DNA from: Actinostola sp. cb2023
Taxonomy: Eukaryota; Cnidaria; Anthozoa; Actiniaria; Actinostolidae
Direction: 5' to 3'
Assembly (NCBI GenBank): GCA_033675265.1
Contig: JAUJYZ010000956.1
Span: 62,001-126,000, forward strand
DNA: 64,000 nt
Positions 53,094 to 64,000 of this stretch are shown in pieces. The first letter of the stretch is position 1. Every line of letters starts with the position of its first letter. The notes under the pieces were generated by a model, which was not told the DNA's origin, did no database searches, and worked only from the letters and a program-made list of their open reading frames with translations. Made by a program: the position numbers and the translations under genes.

Positions 53094-56000
53094 GACATTC
53101 CAATATCTACTCTTGATATTGGACTTCTTATTGGCTGTAACTGTCCAAAGGCACTAAAACCCAAAGAAGTTATCACTGGTAAGAGTGAAGACCCTTACGC
53201 CATTAGAACCTTGCTGGGGTGGTGCATAGTTGGACCTGTCGTAGGTCCTGTCAATGCTAAACAAGAGTCCTCCGGCACGTGTAACTCGATCATGGCCTGT
53301 GAAGTGCTTCCAGAGACCGGCGACAGCGTAAGCATTGTTCTGCAAAGTCAAACAAAGGAAATCATACAACCATCAACGATCAACAAAATGTTTGAACAAG
53401 ACTTTGTTGAACACAAGAAGAAACCATTGCAAGGAACATCTAAGGAGGACAGGAAGTTTTTAGAAATAGCGGAAAAGAGTATTCATCAGTGCGATGATGG
53501 CCACTATGAGCTTCCCCTGCCTTTGAAAGATAGTGACGTTCGTTTACCAAATAATCGTCAATTGGCACTCCATCGCTTAAATTATTTAAAGAATAAGTTC
53601 AACCGCAAGTCTTCTTATCAAGACGACTACGTGAAATTCATGACCAAAGTCATCGACAGCGGATTTGCTGAGAAGGTAGAGCCAGTCAAGAGTGAAACAA
53701 AGCGTGTCTGGTATATTCCGCATCATGGCGTCTACCATCCCAAGAAACCCAACAAAATCCGTGTTGTATTTGACTGTGCCGCGCAATACAAGAACGAATC
53801 GCTCAACAAGCATCTGCTTCAAGGACCCGATCTAACGAACAGTCTGGTTGGAGTATTACACAGATTCCGACAAGAGCCTGTGGCCTTCACTTGCGACATA
53901 GAAGGTATGTTCCACCAAGTAAAGGTCAACGTAGAAGACCGAGATCTGTTGCGCTTCTTATGGTGGGAGAACGGTGACACCACGCAGGTACCCCAAGAGT
54001 ACCGTATGACGGTCCATCTATTTGGCGCAACTTCATCGCCTGGCTGCGCTAACTTTGCTCTGAAACAGACAGCTAACGACTACGAGAGTGAATTTGGTAC
54101 CGCTACAGCAGATTTGTTGCGCAACGATTTCTACGTTGATGACGGTTTAAAGTCTGTGTCTACAGCTGAACAAGCAGTTAAACTCGTCCACGATGTAAGG
54201 GAAATGTGCGCTAAGGGAGGATTCAATCTACACAAATTCATCTCCAACAGTAAAGATGTCATTAAGAGCATCCCGGAAGCTGCCCGCGCAGATGGCGTCA
54301 AAGAGCTGAACTTAGACCTCGACTCTCTTCCCCTAGAGCGCACACTCGGCGTTCAGTGGTGTGTAGAGTCTGACTGTTTCAAGTTTAGCATTGTATTACA
54401 AGACAAGCCGTGTACAAGACGTGGAATACTGTCGACAGTTAGTTCAGTATTCGACCCAATTGGTTTTGTCGCACCGCTTATGTTAGAGGGAAAGTCGATT
54501 CTACAAGAATTATGCCGCCAAGACTTAGACTGGGACGACCCTATCCCCGAAGACGTCAAAGCAAAATGGGAGAAGTGGAGAAAAGAGCTCGTACAGTTAA
54601 CGAGTTTTCCCATTCCAAGGTGTTTCAAGCCCAAAGACTTTGGTCGCATCGTGAACACAGAGCTGCATCATTTCTCTGATGCAAGTACCAAAGGCTATGG
54701 CCAGTGTAGCTACCTGAGACTAGTAGATGAGAATCAAAGGATTCACTGTGCTTTCGTGATGGGTAAATCTAGAGTAACACCCTTGAAGCCCGTGACTATA
54801 CCGCGGCTCGAGCTCACCGCAGCAGTATGTTCAGCGAGGATAAGCCAACAGCTACATCAAGAATTAGAATATCCTATCGACCAAGACTTCTACTGGACGG
54901 ACAGCAAGGTAGTACTTGGATACATCCACAACGAGAGTAGGCGTTTCCATGTTTTCGTAGCTAACAGAGTTCAAGAAATTCAAGAGAGTACTCGTGCGGA
55001 ACAATGGAGATACGTCGACACAAAGCAGAATCCTGCAGACGAGGCATCACGTGGAATGAAAGCTCGAGAACTTCCAATGTCTCGATGGATTCTTGGAATC
55101 ATTCCTGTGGGAAGAAAAGAGCAAATGGCCAACCACCGATAGTCAAGGAGGTGCAATTTCTGAAGACGACCCAGACGTCAAGAAATCTGTTGCTATGGCA
55201 ACTTCGACAGAAGGTGAAGAACGAGCAAGCCTAGAACGTAGGTTAGAGTACTTCTCAGACTGGTATCGTGCAAAAAGAGCCATAGCCCTGTGCCTACGTT
55301 ATGTCAAATTGCTTAAAGACAGGGTACAAGAACGACGTCAGCTTGAAGCAAAAGAACCCAGTCAGCTAATCGTGAATGAGTTAGAAGTAGCTGAACGTGT
55401 AATAGTCCGAGAGGTGCAAGCTAGTGCTTTCAAAGACGAGATAGCCGAGCTGAAGAAGTTAAAAAATGAAGATCCCAAAGAGAGAGGTTTCGCCACCGCA
55501 AGAAGAACCACTGTGAAGGCTCACAGCTCTATATTCAAGATAGACCCATTCCTAGACGAAGATGGAATATTACGTGTCGGGGGACGTTTGAGGTATTCAA
55601 GACTGACGGATGGAATAAAGTTTCCAGTTATCCTGCCAAGAAAGAGTCATGTCACGTCCCTCATCATCAGGCATTTCCACGAGCGCGTAAAGCATCAAGG
55701 AAAAGGAATGACGTTGAATGAAATCAGATCCAATGGATTTTGGATCACTGGCGGTTCGTCAGCTGTCAGTAACACAATTGCATTGTGCGTCAAGTGTCAA
55801 AGGCTTCGCGGAGCGGTTCAAGAACAAAGAATGGCAGATCTCCCCAAGGATCGTCTGGAGAGTGCCCCACCCTTCACAAGCTGCGGAGTCGACTACTTTG
55901 GTCCTTTCCTGGTCAAAGTAGGTCGCAAAAAAGTTAAACGCTATGGTGTCCTGTTTACATGTATGGCATCGAGGGCCATACATCTTGAGATCGCCAACAG

Positions 56001-56822
56001 TCTAGATACAGACTCCTTTATAAACGCTTACAGGCGTTTCGTCAGTCGTCGTGGCCCAATTCGTCAATTGAGGAGCGACCAAGGGACCAATTTCGTTGGT
56101 GCTCGCAGACAGCTGAAAGAAGCGTTAGCAGAGATGGACCAAGATAGCGTCAAAGCAGAGCTGTTGAAAGACAACTGCGATTGGATAGAGTTCAAAATGA
56201 ATGTTCCATCAGCAAGCCACATGGGAGGAGCATGGGAACGTCAGATCAGAACTGTGCGTAATGTATTATCATCCCTGCTTCAAGACAACGGCGCCCAGTT
56301 AGACGACGAATCCCTAAGAACCTTGATGTGCGAGGCCGAAGCTATTGTTAACAGCCTCACAGTCGACCAACTCACAGATCCAGAATCGTCTGGTCCTCTG
56401 ACGCCAAACCACTTGCTTACGATGAAGTCAAGAGTCCTTCTCGCCCCTCCAGGTTCCTTCCAATCAGCAGACTTGTACTGCACAAGGCGCTGGAGACGAG
56501 TGCAACACCTAGTAAACGAATTTTGGTCTCGTTGGAGAAAGGAGTACCTCGTCAGCTTGCAGCAACGTCAGAAGTGGATCTACTCGCGTCGGAATCTACG
56601 AGTCGACGACATCGTGATAATCAAGGATGACAACGCAGCACGAAACTGCTGGCAGCTAGCTAGAGTATCAGCGACGTACCCAAGCTTAGATGGACTGGTA
56701 CGCAAGGTCCAAGTAGCTCTTGCGGATAGCTGCTTGGACAAACACGGCAAAAGGTCCGCTCCACTGCGGTATCTGGAGCGTCCTGTGCAGAAGTTGGTAC
56801 TACTGATGCGTGCTGAGGACTG
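53094..56822 (+). pseudogene. BEL/Pao LTR retrotransposon pol, 5'-truncated, one frameshift
   Basis: Begins within the protease-RT linker (DIGLLIGCN, then KSEDPYAIRT). RT has DCAAQYKNESLN, FTCDIEGMFHQV and catalytic YVDD (~54133); RNase H has HHFSDASTKGYG (~54665) and TDSKVVLGYI. After a one-base shift near 55090 the integrase follows: H2C2 zinc domain (HFHERVKHQGK...CVKCQ), Asp in GVDYFGPF (~55885), Asp in RSDQGTNF (~56075), Glu in GGAWERQ (~56230), then the usual C-terminal domain. Gag, the protease and the 5' LTR are missing; the left edge joins the ATPase end of element 2. Confidence 0.9.
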
Positions 56823-56881
56823 AGAACCGGTGTAAGTCCCGGCCGAGGAGCCTTCCTGTTTATAATGGACGAACATTGAAC

Positions 56882-57782
56882 TGTGAGAACAATCTCATGA
56901 TTGACATATATACGAACATTAGTGATAATTGTTATAGATTAGCTTAGATTAGTGAAATAGAGATATTTCAAGGGAGCCATGTAAAGGACGCTTCTCTGTG
57001 GTTTGATTGATTCATTAATTAGTCGATAAATTAGCCACATCCTAGTTACAATACCTAGTTACATTATGTTTATATTTGTTTGTGCACTTTGCAATCGGAC
57101 CTTTAAGCGTCACCACGCGCATATAAAAGGGAGTTAGCGTCCCTTTTTTGCTAGTTCTTTAAGTAATTCGTCCATGGTGTGTTAATTCGTTAAACTTCGT
57201 TTGGTACTTCTTTGGTAAATCTTTGGCTTTTAGAGGCAAGCAGGACCGATATGTAAGTACCCTTTTGTTATAATAAGTTAGTTTTTATCTCCTAAGTTGA
57301 GAGAACGAAATATAGTTCAAGTCAGTAAGTTACATGTTTTCCACGATTGTATGAAAATCCACGTTTTAAATGCTGATTGAGATTCCTAGAGAATCTATTT
57401 GCTAATGTTAGCAACATGTCGTTAAATGAATAGTCCTATTTGAAAGATTTATGTCTTATCGATGCAGTATTTTTAGTTGATTTTATGAACCAATTCGACG
57501 GCGTCAACGCCAACGTGTAGTTACATTGAAATGTTATGTATTCATGAAATGTTGATTATTGTTACATTTAAATCATATTCTTGTAAATAGTTGTTCATTG
57601 GAATTGTACAATGTTGTATTTCAGTTTACGTATTGGTATCGAATCTTCAATAAATCTATGTTCACCGTCGTTTGGTTGCGTAAATTCCTGAAGCCACGCC
57701 GATCCAGTAAAATAGTCCTCAAAACACTTAGCCAGTGGCATCATCGCCTCGTTCAGTTCGCGTCAGTTGGCTAGGCGTTACA
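56882..57782 (+). repeat. 3' LTR of the BEL/Pao element
   Basis: TGTGAG...GTTACA, 901 bases with TG/CA ends, starting about 60 bases after the pol stop. It contains a TATA box (TATAAAAG, 57122-57129) and a polyadenylation signal (AATAAA, 57649-57654). No second LTR copy was found in the window. Confidence 0.65.
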
Positions 57783-58446
57783 TCAATGATAGCACATGTT
57801 CATGTCACCAAAGCTCTGGGTAGGTAGAAATGGTAAATTCGTCACTTTCCCATAGCAACACGACGCTGATTGGTCAACAGATCAAGATAGTTTCTGTTTA
57901 CAGATACCTGAAAATCGGATTTTTTTACTCTGCAAACACGAGGTCGTTCTTTGCGTTCTTTGACATGCTGGTCGTCAATGCCAGGCATGCAGGTATGTGC
58001 TCTCGATCGCTTTATTTTGATTGCTTTTCTGATTTAAGAAGTGCATGGGTTTATGTTTTAAAGTGCTATATACCTGAGTGTCATGACTATTAACCCGGCT
58101 ATTAACCCCCAAGTATTTTACATGGTATGACCCCCTGAAGTCCCTGAATAAGCAGGAATGTCAGCCGTCCCTCTAAGTTTTATAGTCATGGGTACTGTAA
58201 GCGGTATGCTTTAAATTGAGAAACTAACTTAGGTTTAGTGATGGCAAGATCTGCATTCATTGCAGGATGACATAGCGTGATAAGTGACCAATTTAATAAT
58301 CTTGCTTTTGTGAATCATTATCAACAACCATTGCATCTCCGCGAGTCCACTGATCTGAGTATACTCAGGTTACGAGTCCACGAAAGGTCGAACCTATGTA
58401 ACGCAAGTAAACACCTTTGGGATCTAGCGTAGGTGTCCGCTTATTA

Positions 58447-58640
58447 CCCCGGTGTACGCAATCGATGAAATCGATAATCGATGCGGAAAATGGATATCAA
58501 TCGATATCAATTAATCGATTGATATTGGAAATCGATGACCAATCGATGAAACAAAAATCTGTGACCTTTGATCGATTGCCTTATGATTGATCGATTGTTA
58601 TCGATTGCCCGAAAATAGATCGATTTTCATCGATTGTTTT
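58447..58640. repeat. ATCGAT-dense block
   Basis: Irregularly spaced ATCGAT and variants, each palindromic, over about 190 bases. Confidence 0.75.
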
Positions 58641-58784
58641 GTACTTATGGCCAGAGCGGGAACAAGCGCACTCAGCTTGTAATTGCCCTAGCTGTCCCCG
58701 GTCATTACTACCTTGAAAGCATTTCCTCGCGTGCCTCTTTCCCATAATTGTTTTAAAAATATTTTTAATCTTTTATTTTTTCCG

Positions 58785-58925
58785 CTTTCCGCGTTTTACC
58801 GACTTTCCGCAACTTTCCGCTTTCCGCAACTTTCCGCTTTCCGCAGCTTTCCGCTTTCCGCAGCTTTCCGCTTTCCGCAGCTTTCCGCAACTTTCCGCTT
58901 TCCGCAACTTTCCGTTTCTGCGTTT
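58785..58925. repeat. CTTTCCGC tandem repeats
   Basis: Alternating CTTTCCGCAA / CTTTCCG units with CAG variants, about 8 copies of a 17-base pair unit. Confidence 0.85.
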
Positions 58926-58960
58926 TACCGCGACCCGATTGGATTGAGCCGGGGCTTTAA

Positions 58961-59795
58961 AGGGGCAATGTCACGGATCGTGGTCGAGGTGGCCTGGGCA
59001 CTAATTAATCGAAATCTTGAATTCGGTCCACGGTGGACTAAAATCAAGTTCAATGCGAGAGATGTGTGAAGTGATTCAAATCTTCGAAATAAGTTGTATT
59101 TCATCGTCCTTTATACAGTGTAACCAATATTTTTTTTCTTCTACAATATTAATTATATTCGTTGGGAAGCTTGTGGCCTTCTTTACTTAAAAACCCGATG
59201 AGTTGCAGAGGTTCGAAGAAGACATTCTCGAAGGCCTCGATTGATTGTCGCCGACAAGAAGCTTGACAGAGCTTTGTGAAGAAAGCAATTACAATGCAAT
59301 GTACCTTGGACTGTTTATGAGACATGGAATATACTGAAGACCTCGGGGAAAGTACAAAACGATTCAGCCATCGCTTCGTTTCTCGTTTCACTCGGAAGTA
59401 TAACGTAGTCGTATCGACGGTTGGACTCGCACTTTGAGGTTGATCGAAGCGAGCTATTCTCACAAGGTTTGTTTCGTAATTGTTTTGATTTTTCCTCACA
59501 GTTTACTTCGAAACGATATGTTCTAATGGGGATCTAATTTGCTGTCATATTCTGAATGTTCTGTGCGAATTTATTATAGAAGAATAAACGGCCACAGCAT
59601 TTGTAATTTCACTTGAAGGACATCATTTAAACCAAGCTTCTGTTGAACTGGACTATATATATAAATATCTGCAGTAATATTTATTTATTTGATCGGATTT
59701 GGCACCAGTATCGGCTTTAGGCTTTCAAACCGTTTGTGATTGTTATTGTTATTGTTATGGTTTTAACGCGCATGCGTCAGTGTGACATTGCCCCT
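58961..59795. mobile_element. MITE with TTAA target duplication
   Basis: Ends AGGGGCAATGTCAC and GTGACATTGCCCCT, flanked by TTAA at 58957-58960 and 59796-59799. TTAA fits piggyBac- or Kolobok-like elements. The 800-base interior has no transposase. Confidence 0.7.
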
Positions 59796-59808
59796 TTAAA
59801 CGCGATCT

Positions 59809-59849
59809 CCAACGATCTAATTCGAAGCACGTGCTTCGAAGATCGTTGG
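59809..59849. repeat. Near-perfect 41-bp palindrome
   Basis: CCAACGATCT pairs with AGATCGTTGG around CGAAGCACGTGCTTCG. Just right of the TTAA MITE. Confidence 0.75.
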
Positions 59850-60025
59850 TACCGAAAAAAAAGGAACTCCGACTAGATGCATCTCATCAGAATCTGTTCC
59901 AAAGTAAAATTGATCGCAGCCGATTTCACGCAACGCGCTTGGCAGAAGCTGGCAGCCATTTCATGGTCACTTCTCCCCAGTATCTATGGATATGAGTTGG
60001 ATACCATCTAATGGCTTACTGCCCA

Positions 60026-60096
60026 TTAGCCTGCGAATACAGCTGTGGCGCGACCGGGGGCGCGACCGCCAAAAAGCGGCTGTATTCGCAGGCTAA
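60026..60096. mobile_element. Miniature 71-bp MITE
   Basis: TTAGCCTGCGAATACAGC and its complement enclose a GC-rich loop. ACTGCCCAT / ACTGCTCAT on the two sides look like a 9-base target duplication with one mismatch. It resembles the tiny element at 17978. Confidence 0.55.
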
Positions 60097-61625
60097 CTGC
60101 TCATTGGAAAATCATCGATCGAGAGGTTTTATTCTCGTCGCTCGTTTAGCATCAAGCCCCTCTGGAACCAGGGTAGACAGACAAAGAAAAACTGCTAATA
60201 TAGATGACAAAAACTAACCAATCAGCTTTCGGTTTTTTAAATATCGTAAAGTTATTGTAAAATGACGCTTTGATTGACAGTGGATTGTTCATGACAATAG
60301 ACGCTACCCAGGACGTACTATCAGTTTCTAGTCAGTACTGATCCTGATTGCGCTCTCAACCAGATATGGCAGGTACACATCTTATAGTCGTCATTTTTGT
60401 GCTGTGCGCCTCATTCTCCTCTGGAGATTACAGTCCTTGCTTTACGCGACGTACAAGGTCAATCCCTCAGGATCACCTCATGAATGAGAAAACAAAGCCA
60501 CTAGTTATTGGACATCGAGGCAACCCGATCAAGTACCAAGAGAACACCCTAGATGGCTTCACAAGCCTTCTTGAGACCAACGCTGATGGCTTTGAATTGG
60601 ACATCTATCTCACAAAGGACGAAAAACTAGCGATCTTTCACGACGACAATACTAAGGTAAACACGAGAGTAAACATGTAACTGTACAAACAGCTGTATCC
60701 CTGGGTTCCAGAGCTTTATAGTTTACTCTCCCTGGCTCCGACGCCGATTAGTATCCGGACGGGATGTCGCGAGGGAAAACTAGTTTTCGAGTTTTAAATT
60801 TACACGCTTCGCTTGTTTAATTGAACCGTTTAATTGATAGCCTGTATAGGTCTCATCAGTAATGTAATCATGACTTTGAGTGACCCCCTCAATTATTGTC
60901 GACATTTGTGTCTTCTGTGACATACTGATTACATCTTTAAAAACTATTTACGGATTCGAATTGAATCAGTTTTAATATCCCTGAATAAATTGGACATTTT
61001 CAGTTATTCTGAAAGGCACTATGGCCAATTAAAAAGTATTTCAGTATTCTGTTTGTGGTGTACATCAGGTTTTTATAGAAAATTGAAAATGTTAAAATAC
61101 ACATTTGGTTTCGTATGTATAGCATACGGCACTTTCAGTCATGCGAAACCAACTCCTTTTATAAGTTACACTCTAATCCCTTCAGGTACTCAAATTCATT
61201 ACTTTACTCTCAGATTACTTCTTACTTTCACGGTCCTCTGTTTCTGGGTATTTTCTGTGTATGCTTATTTACTCGACGTCGGTGTAAAAAAAAACACTAA
61301 TTGAGATTTTTACCGAACAGCCAAGCTATTAGCAAATAATAACCAACTTGTTGACCAGAAGGCGTGACACCATTTGTACTCAATTCTGAAAACAGCAAAG
61401 CTTACAACTGTCAGGTGCCATGGTTGAACAGCTGTAAAATATACTAAACCGCAATACTAAACTATGAATTGTACATTTACATCAGATTTTGACTGGAGTT
61501 GACAAGATAATGTGGGAATCAACTGCAGAAGAATTAACCAAAATAGAACTTCCTATGTCCATCAACTTCGGTATGTATTGATGATTACATATGGTAGCTT
61601 TGTTTCCACCCCTTAATTTTTACTA

Positions 61626-61653
61626 GGGGGGGGGGGGGGGGGGGGGGGGGGGG
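61626..61653. repeat. Poly-G run (28 G)
   Basis: Uninterrupted G tract in intron 2 of the GDPD gene. Such runs are error-prone in assembly and can form G-quadruplexes. Confidence 0.9.
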
Positions 61654-62052
61654 AGAAGAAGGAGGCGTGGAGTATCACCTGATTTTTTTCAACTTTTGCA
61701 TCAACCATTCCTCATCTCGCATCGCCCAACGACGTTTCATCCGAGCACCGCTAGACTCTCTAGCATGGGGAAATTGACATTGAGGAGAAAACATGACCGA
61801 GTAAAGTTGAGAAATGACCTAGTTATGGCGTTCTCATTCTTGTCTTTCTTATTTCCTGTGTATTTATTTTAAATGGGCTTTGTTATCATTTGTAGATGGC
61901 AACGTGTTCAACTTTACCAAGCGTCGCCCTATTCCCATGCTTGAAGATGTGCTTAAAGCTATGAAGGATAGTGACAAGCTGATGTATTTAGAGGTGATTA
62001 CAAACACACACTCAACTGATTTTAGGTTACTAAATCAATGTAACCGACAATA

Positions 62053-62408
62053 GGCGACTTGCACTAAGAGGTCACGTGACCCCAACCCCCTTAGATCGAA
62101 CAACAGTGTCAAAATGAACTCCAGAAATGAGAAGAGCACCTCGAAATTAGTAAAAGGGCGAAGTTTCAGGGCACCATGTCTGACACAGGAGAAATGGGAA
62201 TAAAAATAAAATCCATCGTTTTCTAAGATTTTGTCTGGAAAATGCATTGCCGGATGGCATGGCTCTTGCCATCCAACGCATTTTCCAAACAAAATCTTAG
62301 AAAACGATCGATTTTATTTTTAATGTCATTTCTCCTGTGTCAAACATTTTGACATTGCTGTTCGTTTTATGGGAGTTAGGGTCACGTGACCTCTTAGTGC
62401 AAGTCGCC
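62053..62408. mobile_element. Foldback MITE in GDPD intron 3
   Basis: Ends GGCGACTTGCACTAAGAGGT and complement, flanked by TA. The middle is also palindromic (ATCGTTTTCTAAGATTTTGT pairs with ACAAAATCTTAGAAAACGAT), so nearly the whole element folds back. Confidence 0.75.
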
Positions 62409-62531
62409 TATTGGCAAGCACAACGATGCGACAAGATGTCAGGCTTCAGCTTGCGCGATGCCTCAAGTCACAGAAATGCAGTATATTATTGCATTGCTGC
62501 CCTGCGCTCACAACCGGGAGCCCAACAAAAT

Positions 62532-62690
62532 ACGTATTGCGCGCGCGCTCTACCACAGAAAACCCATCAAAGAAAGACGCGCGTAAAAAATAGCCTCAGA
62601 AGCAATGGTTAGGCCACAGGCAGCCCAACCATTGCTTCATATTTGTATGCGCGCGTGTTTTTTGATGGGTTTTCCTGTGCGCGCTTTGGT
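62532..62690. mobile_element. Foldback repeat in GDPD intron 3
   Basis: AAAACCCATCAAA and GAAGCAATGGTT each pair with inverted copies to the right; the outer ends are GCGCGC-rich. A second small hairpin element beside the previous MITE; no target duplication identified. Confidence 0.6.
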
Positions 62691-63482
62691 TTGGATTTCC
62701 TGCGTCACGAGCGCACAATAGTCTTTGGTGTCCTGTTGACAAGCGATGTTTCAGTTTTATCCCCAATTTAATAATCTATTTATATGTTTAATTTCACATT
62801 TCGCCTTCATTTGTTTCAGATTAAACCAAGCAGATTGCGCGACTTGGCAGAGAGCGTGAAAGTAGGACGTGCCGTGGCCAAAATGGTGACAGACATGGGC
62901 CTTGTTAAGCGCGCAGTTATCAACTCCTTTGACCCTGTGAAGACCCTTGCAGCTATTCAAGAAAACCCCGACATTCCCACGGGATTTTTTTATTCAACCT
63001 AATACTGGAAACCAGAGTACTTCGTGAGTTTATATGAAACGGTAGTGCAACTTCCTGGAATGAAGGACTGCATTAAAAAGGCGCCAAATGGCACAGCATT
63101 CATCCAAACTATGTTCAAATACGGCGACATCATGAAGTCTGTTAATTCGTCTTTCATGGATATGGATTATAAAATCTATGACAACCCTACCTACTCCAAC
63201 AACACTTTCCAAACCCTTCACGGTCATTACAGTCCGAGCATTAGCGCAGGAGCCTGGACACTGTATAGTATGAAAAATACTAAAGAAGTAGACGCTGGTC
63301 AAGATGCAGTGATTGACAACCTGGTGAAACAGGGGGCGGAACGACTCATCACTGACGATATTGGTCGTATGCTTGACAAGTTAGGCCGTCCCATGGCCCC
63401 AAAGAAACCAACTGCTTCAGCTGATAGAAAAAAGCCGTGTCTATTGTTCTTTACTGTGACTTTCTTAATGTTTTTTTACTAG

Positions 63483-64000
63483 GGTTGAAGTTTATATCCT
63501 GAACATTTAACCCCAAATAGTAAATCAGTTAAACTAGAATCAATCTAGATGCTTAGATGAAAAAACTCCAGCGTGGAGCCACCACATTGTCAACTACTAT
63601 TTAGTTTAATTTACTAGTTTTGATAGAAATCATACAATTGTAGTAACTTAAAGGTACCTTATTCTCGCTAATTTTCGCGAGTACTTCAATTTCGCGAAAA
63701 TTCGGAAGCCGTATTTCGCGATTTGGGGAGTGAAACAGAACCAAACGGATTTAAACTTTTTTTAGCGAGTATTAAATTTCGCGATTTTTTTTAAATCGCG
63801 AAAACTGATTAGTACTCGCGAAAATTAGTGAGAATATATTTGCTTTTTAATGGAATCCAAAGACTGACAATGTAAACTTCAGAAGAAATACCGTACGGTA
63901 TGTGAGTAGTAAAATGATTAAAGCAACGTCATTTATTGTGATCCCCTCAAAAGTGTCACTCTCCAACAAACTTCCAATGAATTTCCAAGGAGTGTGTGGT
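63483..64000. other. 3' flank of the GDPD gene
   Basis: No further gene. Contains the MITE below and AT-rich sequence up to the window edge. Confidence 0.5.
63662..63834. mobile_element. MITE with TA target duplication
   Basis: TTCTCGCTAATTTTCGCGAG pairs with the right end near 63811-63834; TA flanks both sides. Several CGCGAAA motifs inside are also inverted. Confidence 0.7.

Larger units (their letters stand above)
38066..53094. mobile_element. Element 2: second Polinton-type element, truncated
   Basis: Contains two PC4-like genes, a spliced family B polymerase gene and a zinc-finger/packaging-ATPase gene, all unrelated in order and promoter style to element 1. It carries two later insertions (40899-44474 and 49599-52510), and its right part, presumably with capsid and integrase, is missing where a BEL/Pao fragment begins near 53094. 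Confidence 0.75.
49355..53094 (+). pseudogene. Zinc finger-packaging ATPase, split by a transposon in its P-loop (element 2)
   Basis: Left part 49355-49598: Met start, a C2H2-like finger (CPIPGC...H....H) at residues 9-30, then the strand leading into Walker A. Right part from 52511 to 53094: the rest of the P-loop (PTCCGKS), Walker B (LLVLDDLM, ~52720), a sensor-like region (CHHRNISTIFLVQN) and the C-terminal part. The two halves are in the same frame apart from the inserted block and its 6-base duplication. A32/FtsK-HerA-type DNA packaging enzyme; an N-terminal finger is not present in the element 1 ATPase. The last residues may be lost at the BEL/Pao junction. Confidence 0.8.
57783..60340. 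other. Intergenic stretch before the GDPD gene
   Basis: No gene supported. Besides the MITEs listed separately it contains an ATCGAT-dense block (58447-58640, about a dozen ATCGAT or ATCGATT) and a CTTTCCG-type tandem repeat (58785-58925). Confidence 0.6.
60366..63482 (+). pseudogene. Secreted/GPI-anchored glycerophosphodiester phosphodiesterase-family gene with in-frame stop
   Basis: Exons: 60366-60656, 61486-61570, 61896-61993, 62820-63482; splice phases agree. Exon 1 has a signal peptide (MAGTHLIVVIFVLCASFSSG) and the GDPD catalytic start: GHRGNP, then QENTLDG, ELDIYLTKDEKLAIFHDD (Glu/Asp metal ligands). Exon 3 contributes MYLE; exon 4 has the SFDP region. The frame is broken by TAA at 63000-63002 and then continues without a frame change through YWKPEYF to a hydrophobic C-terminus (CLLFFTVTFLMFFY), suggesting a GPI or membrane anchor. 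Family members hydrolyse glycerophosphodiesters. The stop could be a nonsense allele, assembly error or readthrough site. Confidence 0.8.

Noticed and set aside
25674..53094. One single large virus genome
   Set aside because: Two different polymerase genes and two different ATPase genes, different promoter style and a coding break at 38065 indicate two elements.
63000..63002. Selenocysteine codon in the GDPD gene
   Set aside because: The codon is TAA, not TGA, and no SECIS-like hairpin was evident.

Overview
The window looks like nuclear DNA of an invertebrate animal, most likely a cnidarian such as a coral. This is inferred from style, not from a species-specific gene. Host genes have short GT-AG introns, the base composition is AT-rich, ATT/TAA microsatellites and short inverted-repeat transposons are dense, and the retroelement mix (Tx1/L1-like, CR1-like, Penelope, BEL/Pao, Polinton-type) is typical of cnidarian genomes. 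No bacterial operons, CRISPR array or rRNA was seen, and no tRNA gene was recognised.

Layout. 0-3.1 kb: ATN microsatellites and a decayed Tx1/L1-like LINE. 4.1-15.9 kb (minus): an 11-exon host gene for an unrecognised ~1189-residue coiled-coil protein whose intron phases agree from start to stop. Its introns hold a CR1-like LINE, an inverted pair of Penelope ends, several foldback elements and TAA arrays. 15.9-25.4 kb: no gene; a chain of small DNA transposons, several with visible target-site duplications, one with an empty-site copy nearby, and a CR1-like tail. 60.4-63.5 kb (plus): a secreted or GPI-anchored GDPD-family gene with an in-frame stop.

The core, 25.7-53.1 kb, is two different virus-like integrated elements head to tail. 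Element 1 (about 25.7-38.06 kb) has compact intronless genes: protein-primed-type family B DNA polymerase, retroviral-type integrase, double-jelly-roll-type capsid protein, packaging ATPase, a BRO-N/nuclease/zinc-finger protein, a PCNA-like clamp, a poxvirus VLTF3-like late transcription factor, a zinc-finger array, small membrane proteins and a hydrophilic coiled-coil protein. Nearly all its genes except the polymerase begin inside an AT-rich TATATATG-like motif that includes the start codon. Motif plus VLTF3-like factor suggest a self-encoded late-expression system, unusual for a Polinton-type element.

Element 2 (about 38.06-53.09 kb) is organised quite differently: conventional TATA boxes tens of bases upstream, two PC4-like ssDNA-binding/coactivator genes, a polymerase gene split by introns with duplicated zinc-finger exons, and a zinc-finger/packaging-ATPase gene. 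It is broken by a 3.6-kb insertion in the first polymerase exon and by a 2.9-kb long-inverted-repeat transposon that cuts the ATPase within its P-loop. A 5'-truncated BEL/Pao retrotransposon with its 3' LTR (53.1-57.8 kb) replaces its right end.

Most breaks in the element genes are single-base frameshifts, several in homopolymers, with few nonsense codons. That leaves open whether they are young decay, assembly errors or programmed events. Boundaries, family calls and functions come from reading the sequence only; no database search was done.
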